Assembly (NCBI GenBank): GCA_964445985.1
Contig: CAYUMU010000015.1
Coordinates: 27,505 to 91,504 of the forward strand
Length of the DNA: 64,000 nt
Reading direction: 5' to 3'
Origin: CAYUMU01 sp964445985
Lineage (GTDB): Bacteria; Planctomycetota; Planctomycetia; Pirellulales; S012-138
In this document: positions 35,281-44,814 of the stretch, in pieces
Position numbering within the stretch: position 1 is the stretch's first letter
Layout of the letters: each line of letters opens with the position of its first letter
The notes under the pieces: model-generated
The model's input: the letters and a program-made list of their open reading frames with translations, nothing else
What the model was told of the DNA's origin: nothing
The model's database searches: none
Translations under genes and position numbers: made by a program

Positions 35281-36846
35281 ATGAATGACGCGTTGCTTCA
35301 GGCCCTGGCCGACAATCTCTCGTGGGAAGTGATCAGCGTGGTGCTGGCTTCGGCCGTGTATGGCATCTTCGTGGGCGCCATTCCCGGGCTCACCGCCACC
35401 ATGGCCGTGGCGTTGATTGTGCCGTTCACGTTCTTCCTGGATGACGTGCCGGCCATCGCGGCCATTGTGACCACGGTCACGTGCAGCATTTTCGCGGGCG
35501 ACATTCCGGGCGCCTTGTTGCGAATTCCCGGCACGCCGGCCTCGGCGGCGTACGCGCTCGATTCGTACGCGCTCACCCAGCGGGGGCACTCGGGGCAAGC
35601 CTTGGGGATTTCGCTGGTGTTCAGCTTCGTGGGCGGCATGTTTGGCGTGGTGGTGCTGTGGGCCGCGGCGCCGCAGTTGGCCCGGCTCGACTTCAAAGTT
35701 TATGAGTATTTTTGGCTGTGCGTGCTGGGCTTGTCGTGCGCGGGTTTGGTTTCGCAGGGCTCCAAAGCCAAGGGCATGTTCGCGCTGTCTTTGGGACTGC
35801 TGATCTCCACCATTGGCTTGAGCCCCAACCATGGGGTTTCGCGGTTCGATTTTGGTTTGACGGAGCTTTATGCCGGCGTGAAGTTCATTCCGGCCATGAT
35901 TGGACTGTTTGGCATCAGCGAAGTGCTGCGGAACCTGCTGTGGCTCAAACGCGAGGGCAAGACGCCCGCCCCGCTGGAGATCGACGGCGAGCCGCGCGGC
36001 GGCGTGGCGCGGCGCTGGTTGTTGGCGCCGATTGGCAACGTGTTTGGCGGCGTGTTTCCCTTTCTGTGGAAGCGCAAGTGGCATGCCCTGCGGTCGAGCG
36101 CCGTGGGCTCGTTTATTGGCATGCTGCCGGGCGCGGGGGCCGACCTGGCGGCGTGGATTTCTTACGCGATTTCCAAGCGGGTTTCACCGCGGCCCTTGGA
36201 ATACGGCCAAGGTTCGCGCGATGGCCTGTCCGATGGCAGCACGGCCAACAACGCCGCGCTGGCCAGCGCTTGGATTCCGGCGTTGGTATTTGGCATTCCG
36301 GGCGACTCGGTCACGGCCATCGCGCTGGGGGTGCTGCTGATGAAGAACATCGAGCCTGGCCCTCGCATCTTTACCGACCCCGCGCAACAGCCTCTGGTGT
36401 ATGGCATGTTCATCGCCTTTGTGCTGGCGAATCTGGTGTTGTTGCCAATTGGTTTCTTGGCGATTCGCGGCGGAACGTTGCTGGTGCGCGTGCCGCGGCG
36501 GGTGCTGATGCCGATCATTCTGCTGTTCTGCGTGCTGGGAGCGTATTCGATCGATGGCAGTCTGTTCGACGTGTGGGTGATGCTGGCGATGGGCATCTTG
36601 GGGTTTGTGCTGGAAGGCTTCAAGATTCCGCTGGGGCCGGTGGTGCTGGGCATTATCTTGGGCGGCGAGTTGGAGCATCGCTTCATTCAATGCCTGCGGA
36701 CGAGCGAGCACTGGTGGGACTTTTTCACGCGGCCCATTTCGGCCCTGTTGGCCTTGGCGGTGCTGCTGCTGTGGTTTGGCCCGCTGGGCTGGAGAATCGG
36801 GCGCAGGTTGATGGGGCGCAAACGGCCCACATGCGTGCGGAATTGA
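35281..36846 (+). CDS. TctA-family tripartite tricarboxylate transporter permease
   Basis: A 521-residue integral membrane protein with 10-12 predicted segments, characteristic of the large TTT permease subunit. Typical signatures are GAIPGLTATMAVALIVPFTF, GTPASAAYALDSYAL, FGIPGDSVTAIALGVLL and LEGFKIPLGPVVLGIILG. The partners TctB (small permease) and TctC (periplasmic binding protein) are not adjacent, so it may work alone or with distant partners. Start at ATG 35281; a longer start at TTG 35269 is less likely. Substrate unknown, probably a carboxylate. Confidence 0.88.
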   Translation: MNDALLQALADNLSWEVISVVLASAVYGIFVGAIPGLTATMAVALIVPFTFFLDDVPAIAAIVTTVTCSIFAGDIPGALLRIPGTPASAAYALDSYALTQRGHSGQALGISLVFSFVGGMFGVVVLWAAAPQLARLDFKVYEYFWLCVLGLSCAGLVSQGSKAKGMFALSLGLLISTIGLSPNHGVSRFDFGLTELYAGVKFIPAMIGLFGISEVLRNLLWLKREGKTPAPLEIDGEPRGGVARRWLLAPIGNVFGGVFPFLWKRKWHALRSSAVGSFIGMLPGAGADLAAWISYAISKRVSPRPLEYGQGSRDGLSDGSTANNAALASAWIPALVFGIPGDSVTAIALGVLLMKNIEPGPRIFTDPAQQPLVYGMFIAFVLANLVLLPIGFLAIRGGTLLVRVPRRVLMPIILLFCVLGAYSIDGSLFDVWVMLAMGILGFVLEGFKIPLGPVVLGIILGGELEHRFIQCLRTSEHWWDFFTRPISALLALAVLLLWFGPLGWRIGRRLMGRKRPTCVRN

Positions 36847-36967
36847 GATCGACCTGGAAGGGCCTTGCACCCTTCTGATCAAACGCCTTCACAGGCGCAC
36901 TGGCTTGGCCGTCCTCGGCCATGAGTGAGCTTGGCGCGAGTGGGAAGTTGACGGTTGATTTTGGATT

Positions 36968-37003
36968 GGCGCGGATTCACGGGCGGGACGCCCCTGCCAC
37001 GGG
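36968..37003 (+). repeat. 36-bp interspersed repeat family B, copy 2
   Basis: Same 36-bp sequence as 26466-26501 with one substitution (CCCCTG for CCCGTG). It overlaps the 3' end of the methyltransferase gene, supplying its last 8 codons and its stop codon. Confidence 0.75.
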
Positions 37004-37834
37004 CTTGCGCGCCACCAGCACAATCTGCCGGGCAAAGTCGATCCCGATGGCCCGAAAAAGCCAGCCGAGCACATATTGCCGCAGCAACCGGCGATGAAGG
37101 GGGTCGTGATAAATGCGGTACACGGCCGCCACGTCAAAGCCGCAGGCGTTGGCCAGCCCTGCCAGTTCGTCGTAACACAGCGGCGTGCGATGCGTGGCGT
37201 CGCGTAGATAGGCCGGCGGGTAGAACGTGTTGGGCGTGCTCAAGATCAAGCGTCCGCCTGGCCGCAACCGATCGCGTAGTTCTCCCAGCCAGGGGCGGAT
37301 GGCCGAGAGCGGCAGGTGTTCGATCACTTCCAGCGAGAAGACGGCATCGAACGGCCCGGCGGCTTCGTGCAGCGCGTAGTAATCGTGGGGCAAGCGGCGA
37401 TCGATATCCATCGACTCGTACTTCAGGTGCGGCAAGCGAGCCAGCAACTCGCCGCCCATCTTCCGCTGGCCGGCCCCCACTTCGAGCACGCGATCACCGT
37501 CGGCCATGTTTTCCAGCAAGGCATCGCGCACGCGGCGGCGCAGCGGCAGTTGGAAGATGTCTTTGCCCAGCAGGGCCGCCATCTCTTTGCGGCAAGCATA
37601 CAGATGCGACCAAGGCGGCGCGTCGCCGAAGGGGAACGACCGCGACAACGGCCAATGCCCTTGATCCCCAGCATCGCCAGGGCTCTCGGCCAAATGCTCG
37701 CGTTCGCTCACCCCGCGCCCACCAGCGGAACCACGGCTGGGCGAATCGAGCGCAGGCATGCCGTCAGCGGTGCTGGGCCGCGATGGCCGCGAAGCGGCGA
37801 GACGTTTCCCGCTGTCAGGATCGGGTTGGTTCAT
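36977..37834 (-). CDS. Class I SAM-dependent methyltransferase
   Basis: A 285-residue methyltransferase. The SAM-binding motif I is VLEVGAGQRKMGGELL, followed by the acidic residue in YESMDIDRRL, DAVFSLEVIEHLPLSAI and GGRLILSTPNTFYP, a Methyltransf_11/UbiE-like layout. The first 70 residues are Ser/Pro-rich and probably disordered. The substrate is unknown. Start ATG 37834; upstream in-frame sequence overlaps the DUF1501 gene and is Arg-rich. The last codons and stop lie within the 36-bp repeat. The DUF1501 gene ends 42 bp upstream. Confidence 0.82.
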   Translation of the reverse strand: MNQPDPDSGKRLAASRPSRPSTADGMPALDSPSRGSAGGRGVSEREHLAESPGDAGDQGHWPLSRSFPFGDAPPWSHLYACRKEMAALLGKDIFQLPLRRRVRDALLENMADGDRVLEVGAGQRKMGGELLARLPHLKYESMDIDRRLPHDYYALHEAAGPFDAVFSLEVIEHLPLSAIRPWLGELRDRLRPGGRLILSTPNTFYPPAYLRDATHRTPLCYDELAGLANACGFDVAAVYRIYHDPLHRRLLRQYVLGWLFRAIGIDFARQIVLVARKPVAGASRP

Positions 37835-37875
37835 CGGCGTTGGCGTCCATGCGAGTAGCCGGGTTCCCGCCTCGT

Positions 37876-39234
37876 CTACATCAACTCGGGCAGCGGGGCA
37901 TAGAGGTTGTGATCGAGCAAGTACTGAGGACGGCCTGAGCGGTCCATCAAGGTGGTTTGGTCGATATCGATGCCCAGGTTCTTGTACAGCGTGGCGAACA
38001 CTTCTTGAAAGTGGACCGGCCGGTCTTGGGCATGTTCGCCCAGCCGGTTGGTCGAGCCGATCACTTGGCCGGTGCGCATGCCGCCGCCCGCCAGCAGGGC
38101 ACAACTCACCTGCGGCCAGTGGTCGCGTCCGCCGTTGCCATTCACCTTGGGAGTGCGTCCGAATTCGCCCCAGACCACCACCGAGGTGTCGTCGAGCATG
38201 TCGTGCCGCTCGAGGTCTTCAATCAGAGCGCTCAGGCCCTGGTCGAGCAGCGGCATTTCTTCGCGGCCCTGCTTGAAGTTGCCGCTGTGCCAATCCCAGC
38301 GGCTAAAGCCGAGCGTGACGCATCGCACCCCCGCTTGAATCAACCGGCGGGCCATTAAGAACTGCGACATCAACCGAGGGCCGCCATCGTCTTTGTTCGC
38401 GGCGATGCCTTTGCCGTACCGCTCGACGACGGCCGGGTCTTCCTTGGCAAGATCGAGCGCCTCCACCAGGCGACTGCTGGTGAGCACGCCAAACGCCTGT
38501 TGATTGAAGGAATCGAGACCTTCGATCTGGCCGCTGGCGTCGGCGTCGCGGCGGAAGGTATCGAGCGCGGAAAGCATGTTGCGGCGCTCGTGCAGCCGAT
38601 CGAGGGTGATCCCGCCGAGCACCATGTCGTCGGACCCCTCGGCATTGGGCTTGAAGGGCCCATACGCGGCGCCCAAGAAACCGGGGTCACCGTTGTCGGC
38701 CCAGGGGGCATGGCCCATCCTCGGCGACAGCCCCACGGAAGGCGGCATGGCCGGATCGGCCGGGCCTTGCAGTTTGGAAAGGGCCGAGCCCAGGCAGGGA
38801 TAGCCGCCCTGCGGCGCCGGTCCCCGTTTGCTCCAGCCCGTCAAGCAGGTGTAGGCAGCGTGGCTGCCATCGGAACCCACCATGCTGCGGATCGTCGCGA
38901 ACTTGTCCATCATGCCGGCGATCCGCGGCATGTGCTCGCAGATTTCGATGCCCGGCACGTTGGTCGCAATCGGCGAGAACTCGCCGCGAATTTCCGCGGG
39001 AGCGTTGGGCTTGAGATCGAACATATCTTGATGCGGCGGACCACCCGGCAAGAAGATCATGATGATCCCCTTGTGAGAGCGGGCTCGGCCGGGGGTAGAC
39101 GACTCGGCGCGCAGCAACCGCGGCAGCGTCATTCCGCCCAGGGCCAGGCCGCCAATCTTGAGGAAGTTGCGGCGGGAAACACCGTCGCAAAAACGCGACG
39201 AGCGGGCATTCGATGAGTTAACGATGGTCAACAT
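37876..39234 (-). CDS. DUF1501-domain Tat-exported protein
   Basis: A 452-residue alkaline-phosphatase-superfamily-like protein of the DUF1501 family, abundant in Planctomycetes. The Tat signal RRNFLKIGGLALGGMTLPRLL lies at 21-41. Typical core segments are IIMIFLPGGPPHQDMFDLKP, GSDGSHAAYTCLTG, VVVWGEFGRTP and GRDHWPQVSCALLAGGGM. Members usually occur with DUF1549/DUF1553 proteins, but none is adjacent here. Start ATG at 39234 fits the twin-arginine spacing. A role in envelope degradation of sulfated or phosphorylated polymers is often assumed but not established. Confidence 0.93.
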   Translation of the reverse strand: MLTIVNSSNARSSRFCDGVSRRNFLKIGGLALGGMTLPRLLRAESSTPGRARSHKGIIMIFLPGGPPHQDMFDLKPNAPAEIRGEFSPIATNVPGIEICEHMPRIAGMMDKFATIRSMVGSDGSHAAYTCLTGWSKRGPAPQGGYPCLGSALSKLQGPADPAMPPSVGLSPRMGHAPWADNGDPGFLGAAYGPFKPNAEGSDDMVLGGITLDRLHERRNMLSALDTFRRDADASGQIEGLDSFNQQAFGVLTSSRLVEALDLAKEDPAVVERYGKGIAANKDDGGPRLMSQFLMARRLIQAGVRCVTLGFSRWDWHSGNFKQGREEMPLLDQGLSALIEDLERHDMLDDTSVVVWGEFGRTPKVNGNGGRDHWPQVSCALLAGGGMRTGQVIGSTNRLGEHAQDRPVHFQEVFATLYKNLGIDIDQTTLMDRSGRPQYLLDHNLYAPLPELM

Positions 39235-39560
39235 GGCTTGCGTGCCTTTGTTACCAAGGAGGGAAGGTAGGTGGGGATTCCATTCAGGCAAGGCGGGCAA
39301 TCATACTCCGCACTCGTCCAAACAGTTCCCCCCATTCCGAGGGAGGCAGACGGCCACGGCAGAAGAAACCATCTCGGTTCCCGATTCGCGGCAATCTGTC
39401 GTATGCACCCTGTATCGTATCAAAGTACGTGCATCGGTGCAAAGAAATCTTCCGCGCCGGCCATTTATGGGAAGTTCGTCCGCTGCACCGATGGGGAGAT
39501 GCCGCTGCTAGCTAGCGACTTATGGTCGCAGCCCAGAGGTGGGACCTGACCAGCGTTTCT
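39235..39560. other. 326-bp gap without a supported gene
   Basis: Contains short AT-richer stretches and a GCTAGCTAGC near 39510, but no gene, repeat family or regulatory site is recognised. Confidence 0.4.
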
Positions 39561-42500
39561 TTAAGGGCTAATCTGCACCTGGAGTTTTTGCCACTTGCCG
39601 TAGGCATCGCCCCGCTGGGGATAAGATTGCCGCACCGAGAGCCAGGCTTTTTTGCCGGCATACGAGGAGAGATCGATCTCGCGGCGGAAGCCGTCTTTGG
39701 TAACTTCTTGCCGAAGCAACGTTTCGTCGTTCGCGGCGACTTCCAGCAGCCAGGCTTCGTCGCCTTCAGCCGCGGCTTCCAGCGATAACTTCGCCTTGCT
39801 GCCGGCGGGGATATGAAGACTCCGCACAAACGACACGGGTTGAATCGTATCGGCCAGCGTGGTTATCGAAGGGGCCGGTTGGCCTTCCTTCTGCCGCAGA
39901 CCGGTTTGCTTGTCGAGCAGCGAGGCCGTTAATACCCAGCCAGGGGTGAGTTGCGCCGCGGCCGCGTGCAGCGTGGGCGAAGCAGACGACCAGTGCAGCA
40001 GCGGTCGTTCGTTGGGCCGGGCCGCATAGGCGGGACCCGATTTCTTGAATTCGAATAACCGCCGTTCGGGATCGCGATCGGCTTCGAGCGCCGCAAAGCC
40101 AAACAGGCGGTCGCGCCACACGGCCAACGGACCCAGGCGGGGGTTCTTGCTGATCAGCGATTCAAGCGGAGCATGGGCCGTTTCTTCCCCCGTGGCCGGA
40201 TTGAGCCAACTGAGCACCGGGCGGAATTGGCCCCCTTCCCACGGCTGGGCTTCGGCCACCAGCACCGTGCCAGCATCGCCGGCCAGCACGCCTTCGAGAT
40301 GGGCGCCGCGAGCGGGGCGGCGCCAGAGCCGCTCACCCGTTTCGGGCGCGAGTCCCAGCCAGCCCGACTCGGCTTCAACCACCAGCACTCCGGCCTGAAC
40401 GCCAAGCAGCCGGCGGATATCGCCAATCGCGGCCCGCCACTGCAACCGACCGGTATCGAGATCGATGGCTTCCACCGCCCTGACGCCGCGCTGGGTCGAA
40501 AATATTTGCTTGCCGGCCACCAGCGGAGGTTGGTGATGCTGCTGGATAAAGTCGGAATCGGCGGCCGGCGAGAGCCAGATTTGCCGCCGCAACCAGCGGG
40601 GTTGCCCCAGCAAATTGCAGGTGAACACGCACCCGCCGCAGTTGCCCACAATCCGGTTCTCCACCGCCACCACCTGGCAGGGAAGGCGCGACTCCCAGTA
40701 GTCGGCCAGTTGCAGCATCGGTCGCCGCGACAGCAAATCGCCCGTGCGGGCATCGAGGTTAATCAGGGAGAGCGTGAGGTTGCCATCGCGCCGGCTGCTC
40801 ACGGCAATCGCAAACAGTTCGTCTTGTTGGAGGATAGGATTCGAAGCGATTTGCAAGTCGGCCCGCGATTCCCAGAGCTGCTTGCCCGTGTTCGTTTCCA
40901 GGCATACCACCTGCGAGCCGCGCTGGGTGACCTGCCGCACATAAATGCGGCTGGCGGTGACCACCGGCGGGGTGGGCACACAGCTCCAGCCATGCGTGAG
41001 CGGCGAACCGGCCAGGGGCGTGGCCCAAAGTTGCTTCTTGCCCGCCACATCGAAGGCCGAGGTGATGAAGCCATCGCTGATATAGAGTTTCGATCCGTGG
41101 GGCACGATCGCCAGCTGCCGCGCCACCCAATCCACCTTTTGCGGAGCGGAGTTGGCGTCGCGTCCCTTGGTTCCGGCGAACTGCCACAGCGACTCGGCTT
41201 CGAGCCGGGCGGGGGCCGGCAAGCGATAAGCGGCCGCCCCTTCGGCCGCGGTGGTGCTGGCCGCCGGTTTGCGGCGCTGCTGCAGCTCTTGGACGAGTTG
41301 CTCAAATTCAGAAGGAGGCATCCGTTCGCCGCCGAACTGCACTTCTTGCGTGGCTGGCTCGCCCGCTTCGCGACCAATCATGGCCGCCGCCAGCCGGAGC
41401 CGGGCGGTAATGGAGTGCACCAGCGAGGCGGGCGCTGTTTCCAGCGCCGTGCGGTAATGGCCCATCGAACTGGCGAAGTCGCCGCTGGAGAGAGCCCGAT
41501 CGCCCAGCCACAGATGGGCCTCGGCGGCCGCGGCGGTGCCATGAAACTGGACCGACACGCTGAGCACGGTGGCCGCGTCGCCATCGCGCATGGCCTGGCG
41601 GAGCCGCAGTTGGCCGATGCCGCCGTACTTTTCTTGCATGGTGCGGCGCAGCTCCGGCCGGTCTTGCATGGCCAACGCCACCGCCGCCGGCAGCGATACA
41701 AATAGCTGCGAATCGTGCGCGTCGGGCAGCAACCCCAACGAGCCCGCGGGCTGGCCGGCGGTGATCACCTGGCAGGCGTCTTCGTAGGCATCGCCATTCA
41801 GGGCCGCCTGAAACTCGGCCAGAATGTTGTAACCTTCTTTACTGACCTGCTCGACAAAGGGATGCCGCCAGTCGGAGAATTTAGGGGGCGTGAGCCGATC
41901 GGTCGCGCGGCGGCGAAGGCGACGTTCTTCGGGCGAAGCCGCGGCGGCCTGGGCCAGCGGAAGGGGGTCGGAGCGTTGATCGGGCGAGGCAAACACGGCA
42001 TTGATCTGCATCCAGTCGGCCAGGCGTTCCAGATCTTCGCGGCCCGGGGGCAACGAGCGGGAATTGAGATCGGCGGTGCGATTGAAGTATTTCACCTGCC
42101 AGGCCAGGTCCGCTCCGCGATCCCAGTTGCCACCGTAAATCAGGTGCGCAAACTCCCGGCGAACCAGGCCTTCCGGAATCAGCGAAACCATGGCCGGTCC
42201 CCAGAATGGGGCATTTTGCAACGACGGCGCCACCACCGTGTAGGGCCGCGTCTCGCCCTCTACCAGTAGATTTTGCCCCAGCTGCTGGTACAGGTTTGCC
42301 AGCCGAAAAGCCGTCGGTTCATCGAGCGTGTTCGACAGCAGAATCACCTGCTCAATCAGCTTAGCCCGCTGGGCCAGCGGCGTGGGCTGGGTGATGCCTT
42401 CGGCCGCCAGGGCCTCGAGCAAACCGGCCGCCAAACGGGGCGAGGGGCGGCCCGCCAGGGTGCGAACCGCGCAGGCCAGCCGCCAAGGACTGTCCTCCAC

Positions 42501-44249
42501 GTCGGCCGGCTGGTGGCGGACCACATTCGCCAACCAATTGCCAACCTCGGGCATGTCGTCCAGGGCCAGGGCCCGATCGCGAAGCTCAGGCTCGGCCAGC
42601 GAAGCAATCGCATCCAGCTCGCGAACCTGCAATTGCCGCAAGGTGATCCGACGTTCGCCCCCCGGCAACGTGTAAAGCCCCAGCGTGTGGCAGCCCGCCG
42701 GCACGTTGGTTTCGAACTTCTCGCCCAGAGGGCTGAAGTTGAGCCCGTCGGCGCTAATGAAGCACTTGAACGCGCCGGCGCCCAGCACCAGCTTGAGCCA
42801 GCAGCGACCGCGCACATAGCCCACGGCCTGGCGGCGGTCGTCCAAGCTCACGGTATCGCGATGGGCCGAGTGGGTGCTGTAATCGAGGACCAGTTGCCCC
42901 GACTTTTGTTCGCGGAACACGCCGATGGCGGCCAGCGGCTGGCCCTGATGATCTCCCAAGAACAGGCCCGAGCCCTGCGAAGGGTCCTCAATTTCGAAGA
43001 CATATTCGTGCGGTCCCGAATCGGGGCGGTCGATCCATGCCCTGGCTTTTTCTTGAGCGCTATCGGCTTCCAACCGCAAGCTGCCGTCGGGCTGGGGCTG
43101 CAGCTGGCTGCCCGAAGGGAGCGATTTTCGCCAGGGGAGCGAAGCGGGCGAGCCCACCCGGCGGACCAGCGGACAGGGGTCCGCGGCCGGCGGCAGTCCC
43201 ACGGCGCGAAACAGCTCGATCCCCCGCCAACCGGCGCGGCCCTCGATAAAAATCTCGGTCGGCGCCGCGGGCAGCGGCGCGGTGAGCAGGCGAATATCGC
43301 CGCGGGTCAGCGTGAGCGTGCCGGCTTCGTAATGCAGTTCCACGGTGCCGCGCCCCAGCCGGCGAAAACGCCCTCCATCGGTGGCCGCGAGCGCGTAAGT
43401 AGTGGGCCGCGGTTCCAGCGGCTTGCGGGTGGTTACATAAGCGGCCCAACCGGGCTCGGCGTACTCCTGGCTCCACAGCGTCACGCCTTCGGTGCCGCTG
43501 AAGACATGCAGTCGCAGGTCTTGCTGACTGTGCATGGCCAGTCGCAAGGCGAGGCCTTCTTGCCAGGTGGGCCGCAGCCGCGCCAAACCATCCACAAAGG
43601 CCGAACGAGAACTGATCTGCACGCGCAACCGACCGGGATCGATCGGCACGAACCAGCGGGCCAGCTCATCGGTAGAAACCGCGGACTGCGATGCGGGGAA
43701 GTCGTCGAAGCAAACTTCATCGAACGCCGGCGGCTCCCCCTGTTCTTTCAGCACCTTGGACCACGGCTCGTCTTCGCCGCCGCCGGCCGGATCGGGAGCC
43801 ATGACCACATTGCCTGGCATGGGAACCGGCGGATCAACCCGATCGCCCGGATTGCCGGGCACGGGGTCCTTGGGTTGCGTGCCGTCTGGATCGCCCGGCC
43901 CCGGTTGCTGAACCACCGCTGGGTTGGGGTTGGGCCGGGGTTGAGGGGGCGATCGCCACCACCACAGCACCATCGCCACGGCCACCATCGTGGTGGCCAC
44001 CGTGGCAATTAGCAGACGGCGGCGGGGCGGGTGCCGCGGGCGGCCGGCCTTGGCCAAGATGGCATCGACCGAAACCCGCATGCGGCCCAGCACCGCGCCC
44101 AGGGCGTGCTCCAACCGCAACTGACCTTGCAACGCCTGCTGCAAAGCGGGCGATTGGGGCAGACGCTCGCGGAGCAACTCCAATTGTTGCGGCGTAAGCT
44201 CTTCGGGAGGCGTTTCTTCGATGAGCTGGAGCAGTTCGTCATCCGTCAT
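39561..44249 (-). CDS. Giant membrane-anchored protein with PQQ-propeller domain, coupled to an ECF sigma factor (1562 aa)
   Basis: Residues 1-75 are cytoplasmic and helical, the position of an anti-sigma domain. A single TM segment lies at 79-98, then a Pro-rich linker (100-150) and a very large extracytoplasmic part. That part includes a laminin-G/DUF1583-like region (about 300-560), a helical region of possible TPR type, a PQQ-like propeller (about 1010-1400, LWATPL, TGKQLWESRA, TGERLWRRPA) and a beta-sandwich-like end. It overlaps the ECF sigma gene by 11 bp. I infer that it senses an envelope or extracellular signal and controls the sigma factor. Whether it is a true anti-sigma factor is unproven. 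Confidence 0.75.
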   Translation of the reverse strand: MTDDELLQLIEETPPEELTPQQLELLRERLPQSPALQQALQGQLRLEHALGAVLGRMRVSVDAILAKAGRPRHPPRRRLLIATVATTMVAVAMVLWWWRSPPQPRPNPNPAVVQQPGPGDPDGTQPKDPVPGNPGDRVDPPVPMPGNVVMAPDPAGGGEDEPWSKVLKEQGEPPAFDEVCFDDFPASQSAVSTDELARWFVPIDPGRLRVQISSRSAFVDGLARLRPTWQEGLALRLAMHSQQDLRLHVFSGTEGVTLWSQEYAEPGWAAYVTTRKPLEPRPTTYALAATDGGRFRRLGRGTVELHYEAGTLTLTRGDIRLLTAPLPAAPTEIFIEGRAGWRGIELFRAVGLPPAADPCPLVRRVGSPASLPWRKSLPSGSQLQPQPDGSLRLEADSAQEKARAWIDRPDSGPHEYVFEIEDPSQGSGLFLGDHQGQPLAAIGVFREQKSGQLVLDYSTHSAHRDTVSLDDRRQAVGYVRGRCWLKLVLGAGAFKCFISADGLNFSPLGEKFETNVPAGCHTLGLYTLPGGERRITLRQLQVRELDAIASLAEPELRDRALALDDMPEVGNWLANVVRHQPADVEDSPWRLACAVRTLAGRPSPRLAAGLLEALAAEGITQPTPLAQRAKLIEQVILLSNTLDEPTAFRLANLYQQLGQNLLVEGETRPYTVVAPSLQNAPFWGPAMVSLIPEGLVRREFAHLIYGGNWDRGADLAWQVKYFNRTADLNSRSLPPGREDLERLADWMQINAVFASPDQRSDPLPLAQAAAASPEERRLRRRATDRLTPPKFSDWRHPFVEQVSKEGYNILAEFQAALNGDAYEDACQVITAGQPAGSLGLLPDAHDSQLFVSLPAAVALAMQDRPELRRTMQEKYGGIGQLRLRQAMRDGDAATVLSVSVQFHGTAAAAEAHLWLGDRALSSGDFASSMGHYRTALETAPASLVHSITARLRLAAAMIGREAGEPATQEVQFGGERMPPSEFEQLVQELQQRRKPAASTTAAEGAAAYRLPAPARLEAESLWQFAGTKGRDANSAPQKVDWVARQLAIVPHGSKLYISDGFITSAFDVAGKKQLWATPLAGSPLTHGWSCVPTPPVVTASRIYVRQVTQRGSQVVCLETNTGKQLWESRADLQIASNPILQQDELFAIAVSSRRDGNLTLSLINLDARTGDLLSRRPMLQLADYWESRLPCQVVAVENRIVGNCGGCVFTCNLLGQPRWLRRQIWLSPAADSDFIQQHHQPPLVAGKQIFSTQRGVRAVEAIDLDTGRLQWRAAIGDIRRLLGVQAGVLVVEAESGWLGLAPETGERLWRRPARGAHLEGVLAGDAGTVLVAEAQPWEGGQFRPVLSWLNPATGEETAHAPLESLISKNPRLGPLAVWRDRLFGFAALEADRDPERRLFEFKKSGPAYAARPNERPLLHWSSASPTLHAAAAQLTPGWVLTASLLDKQTGLRQKEGQPAPSITTLADTIQPVSFVRSLHIPAGSKAKLSLEAAAEGDEAWLLEVAANDETLLRQEVTKDGFRREIDLSSYAGKKAWLSVRQSYPQRGDAYGKWQKLQVQISP

Positions 44250-44814
44250 CGCCGCTCCTTCCGCATTTGAGCGAAAGGCAGTTTTTCAGGGCCTGACGGG
44301 CGCGGAACATGAGCAGTTTGACGGCGCCCTCGCTCCGCCGCAGTTTTTCACCAATTTGGGCCAGCCGCATCTTGGCCGCGTACCGCAGACCAATGGCTTC
44401 GCGAGCGCTGTTGCCCAGCGATTGCAGGCAGTCGGGAAGCTGCGCCAATTCATCCTCGTACGGCAGATCGTCGCCGTCGAGCATTTCATCCACTTCGATA
44501 CAAAGCTCGGTCCAACCCACTTCTTTACGGCGGCGCTGCTCGCGGATGTATTCGCGCAGCAGATTGCGGGCAATGCCCATCAGCCAGGGGCGGAGCATGT
44601 ACGAGGGATCGAACTGAGCCCTGCCCACATAACACCGCAGAAAGACTTCCTGGGTCAAGTCCTCGGCATCGAGCGCCTGCAACACCCGAGCGCGAAAGTA
44701 GCCATACACGGCCCCTTGGTGGGCTTCCACCAGCGATTCAAAGGCCACGCGATCGCCTGCCTGAACGCGTTCGATCAGGGCCTGCTCTTCAGATGTAGGC
44801 GAAACATCGACCAT
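44239..44814 (-). CDS. ECF-type RNA polymerase sigma-70 factor
   Basis: A 191-residue ECF sigma factor. Region 2 spans about 15-85 (VEAHQGAVYGYFRARV; DAEDLTQEVFLRCYVG; WLMGIARNLLREYIREQRR), region 4 about 130-180 (IGLRYAAKMRLAQIGEKLRRSEGAVKLLMFRARQAL). Planctomycete ECF families often pair with large membrane proteins, as here. The stop overlaps the start of the giant gene by 11 bp, so the pair is translationally coupled. Start ATG 44814. Its promoter is not identifiable; an autoregulated ECF promoter would be expected upstream. Confidence 0.93.
   Translation of the reverse strand: MVDVSPTSEEQALIERVQAGDRVAFESLVEAHQGAVYGYFRARVLQALDAEDLTQEVFLRCYVGRAQFDPSYMLRPWLMGIARNLLREYIREQRRRKEVGWTELCIEVDEMLDGDDLPYEDELAQLPDCLQSLGNSAREAIGLRYAAKMRLAQIGEKLRRSEGAVKLLMFRARQALKNCLSLKCGRSGDDG

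Noticed and set aside
40173..41705. 510-codon frame antisense to the giant PQQ protein
   Set aside because: Shadow of the real gene with a His/Arg/Gln-rich composition; no recognisable domain.
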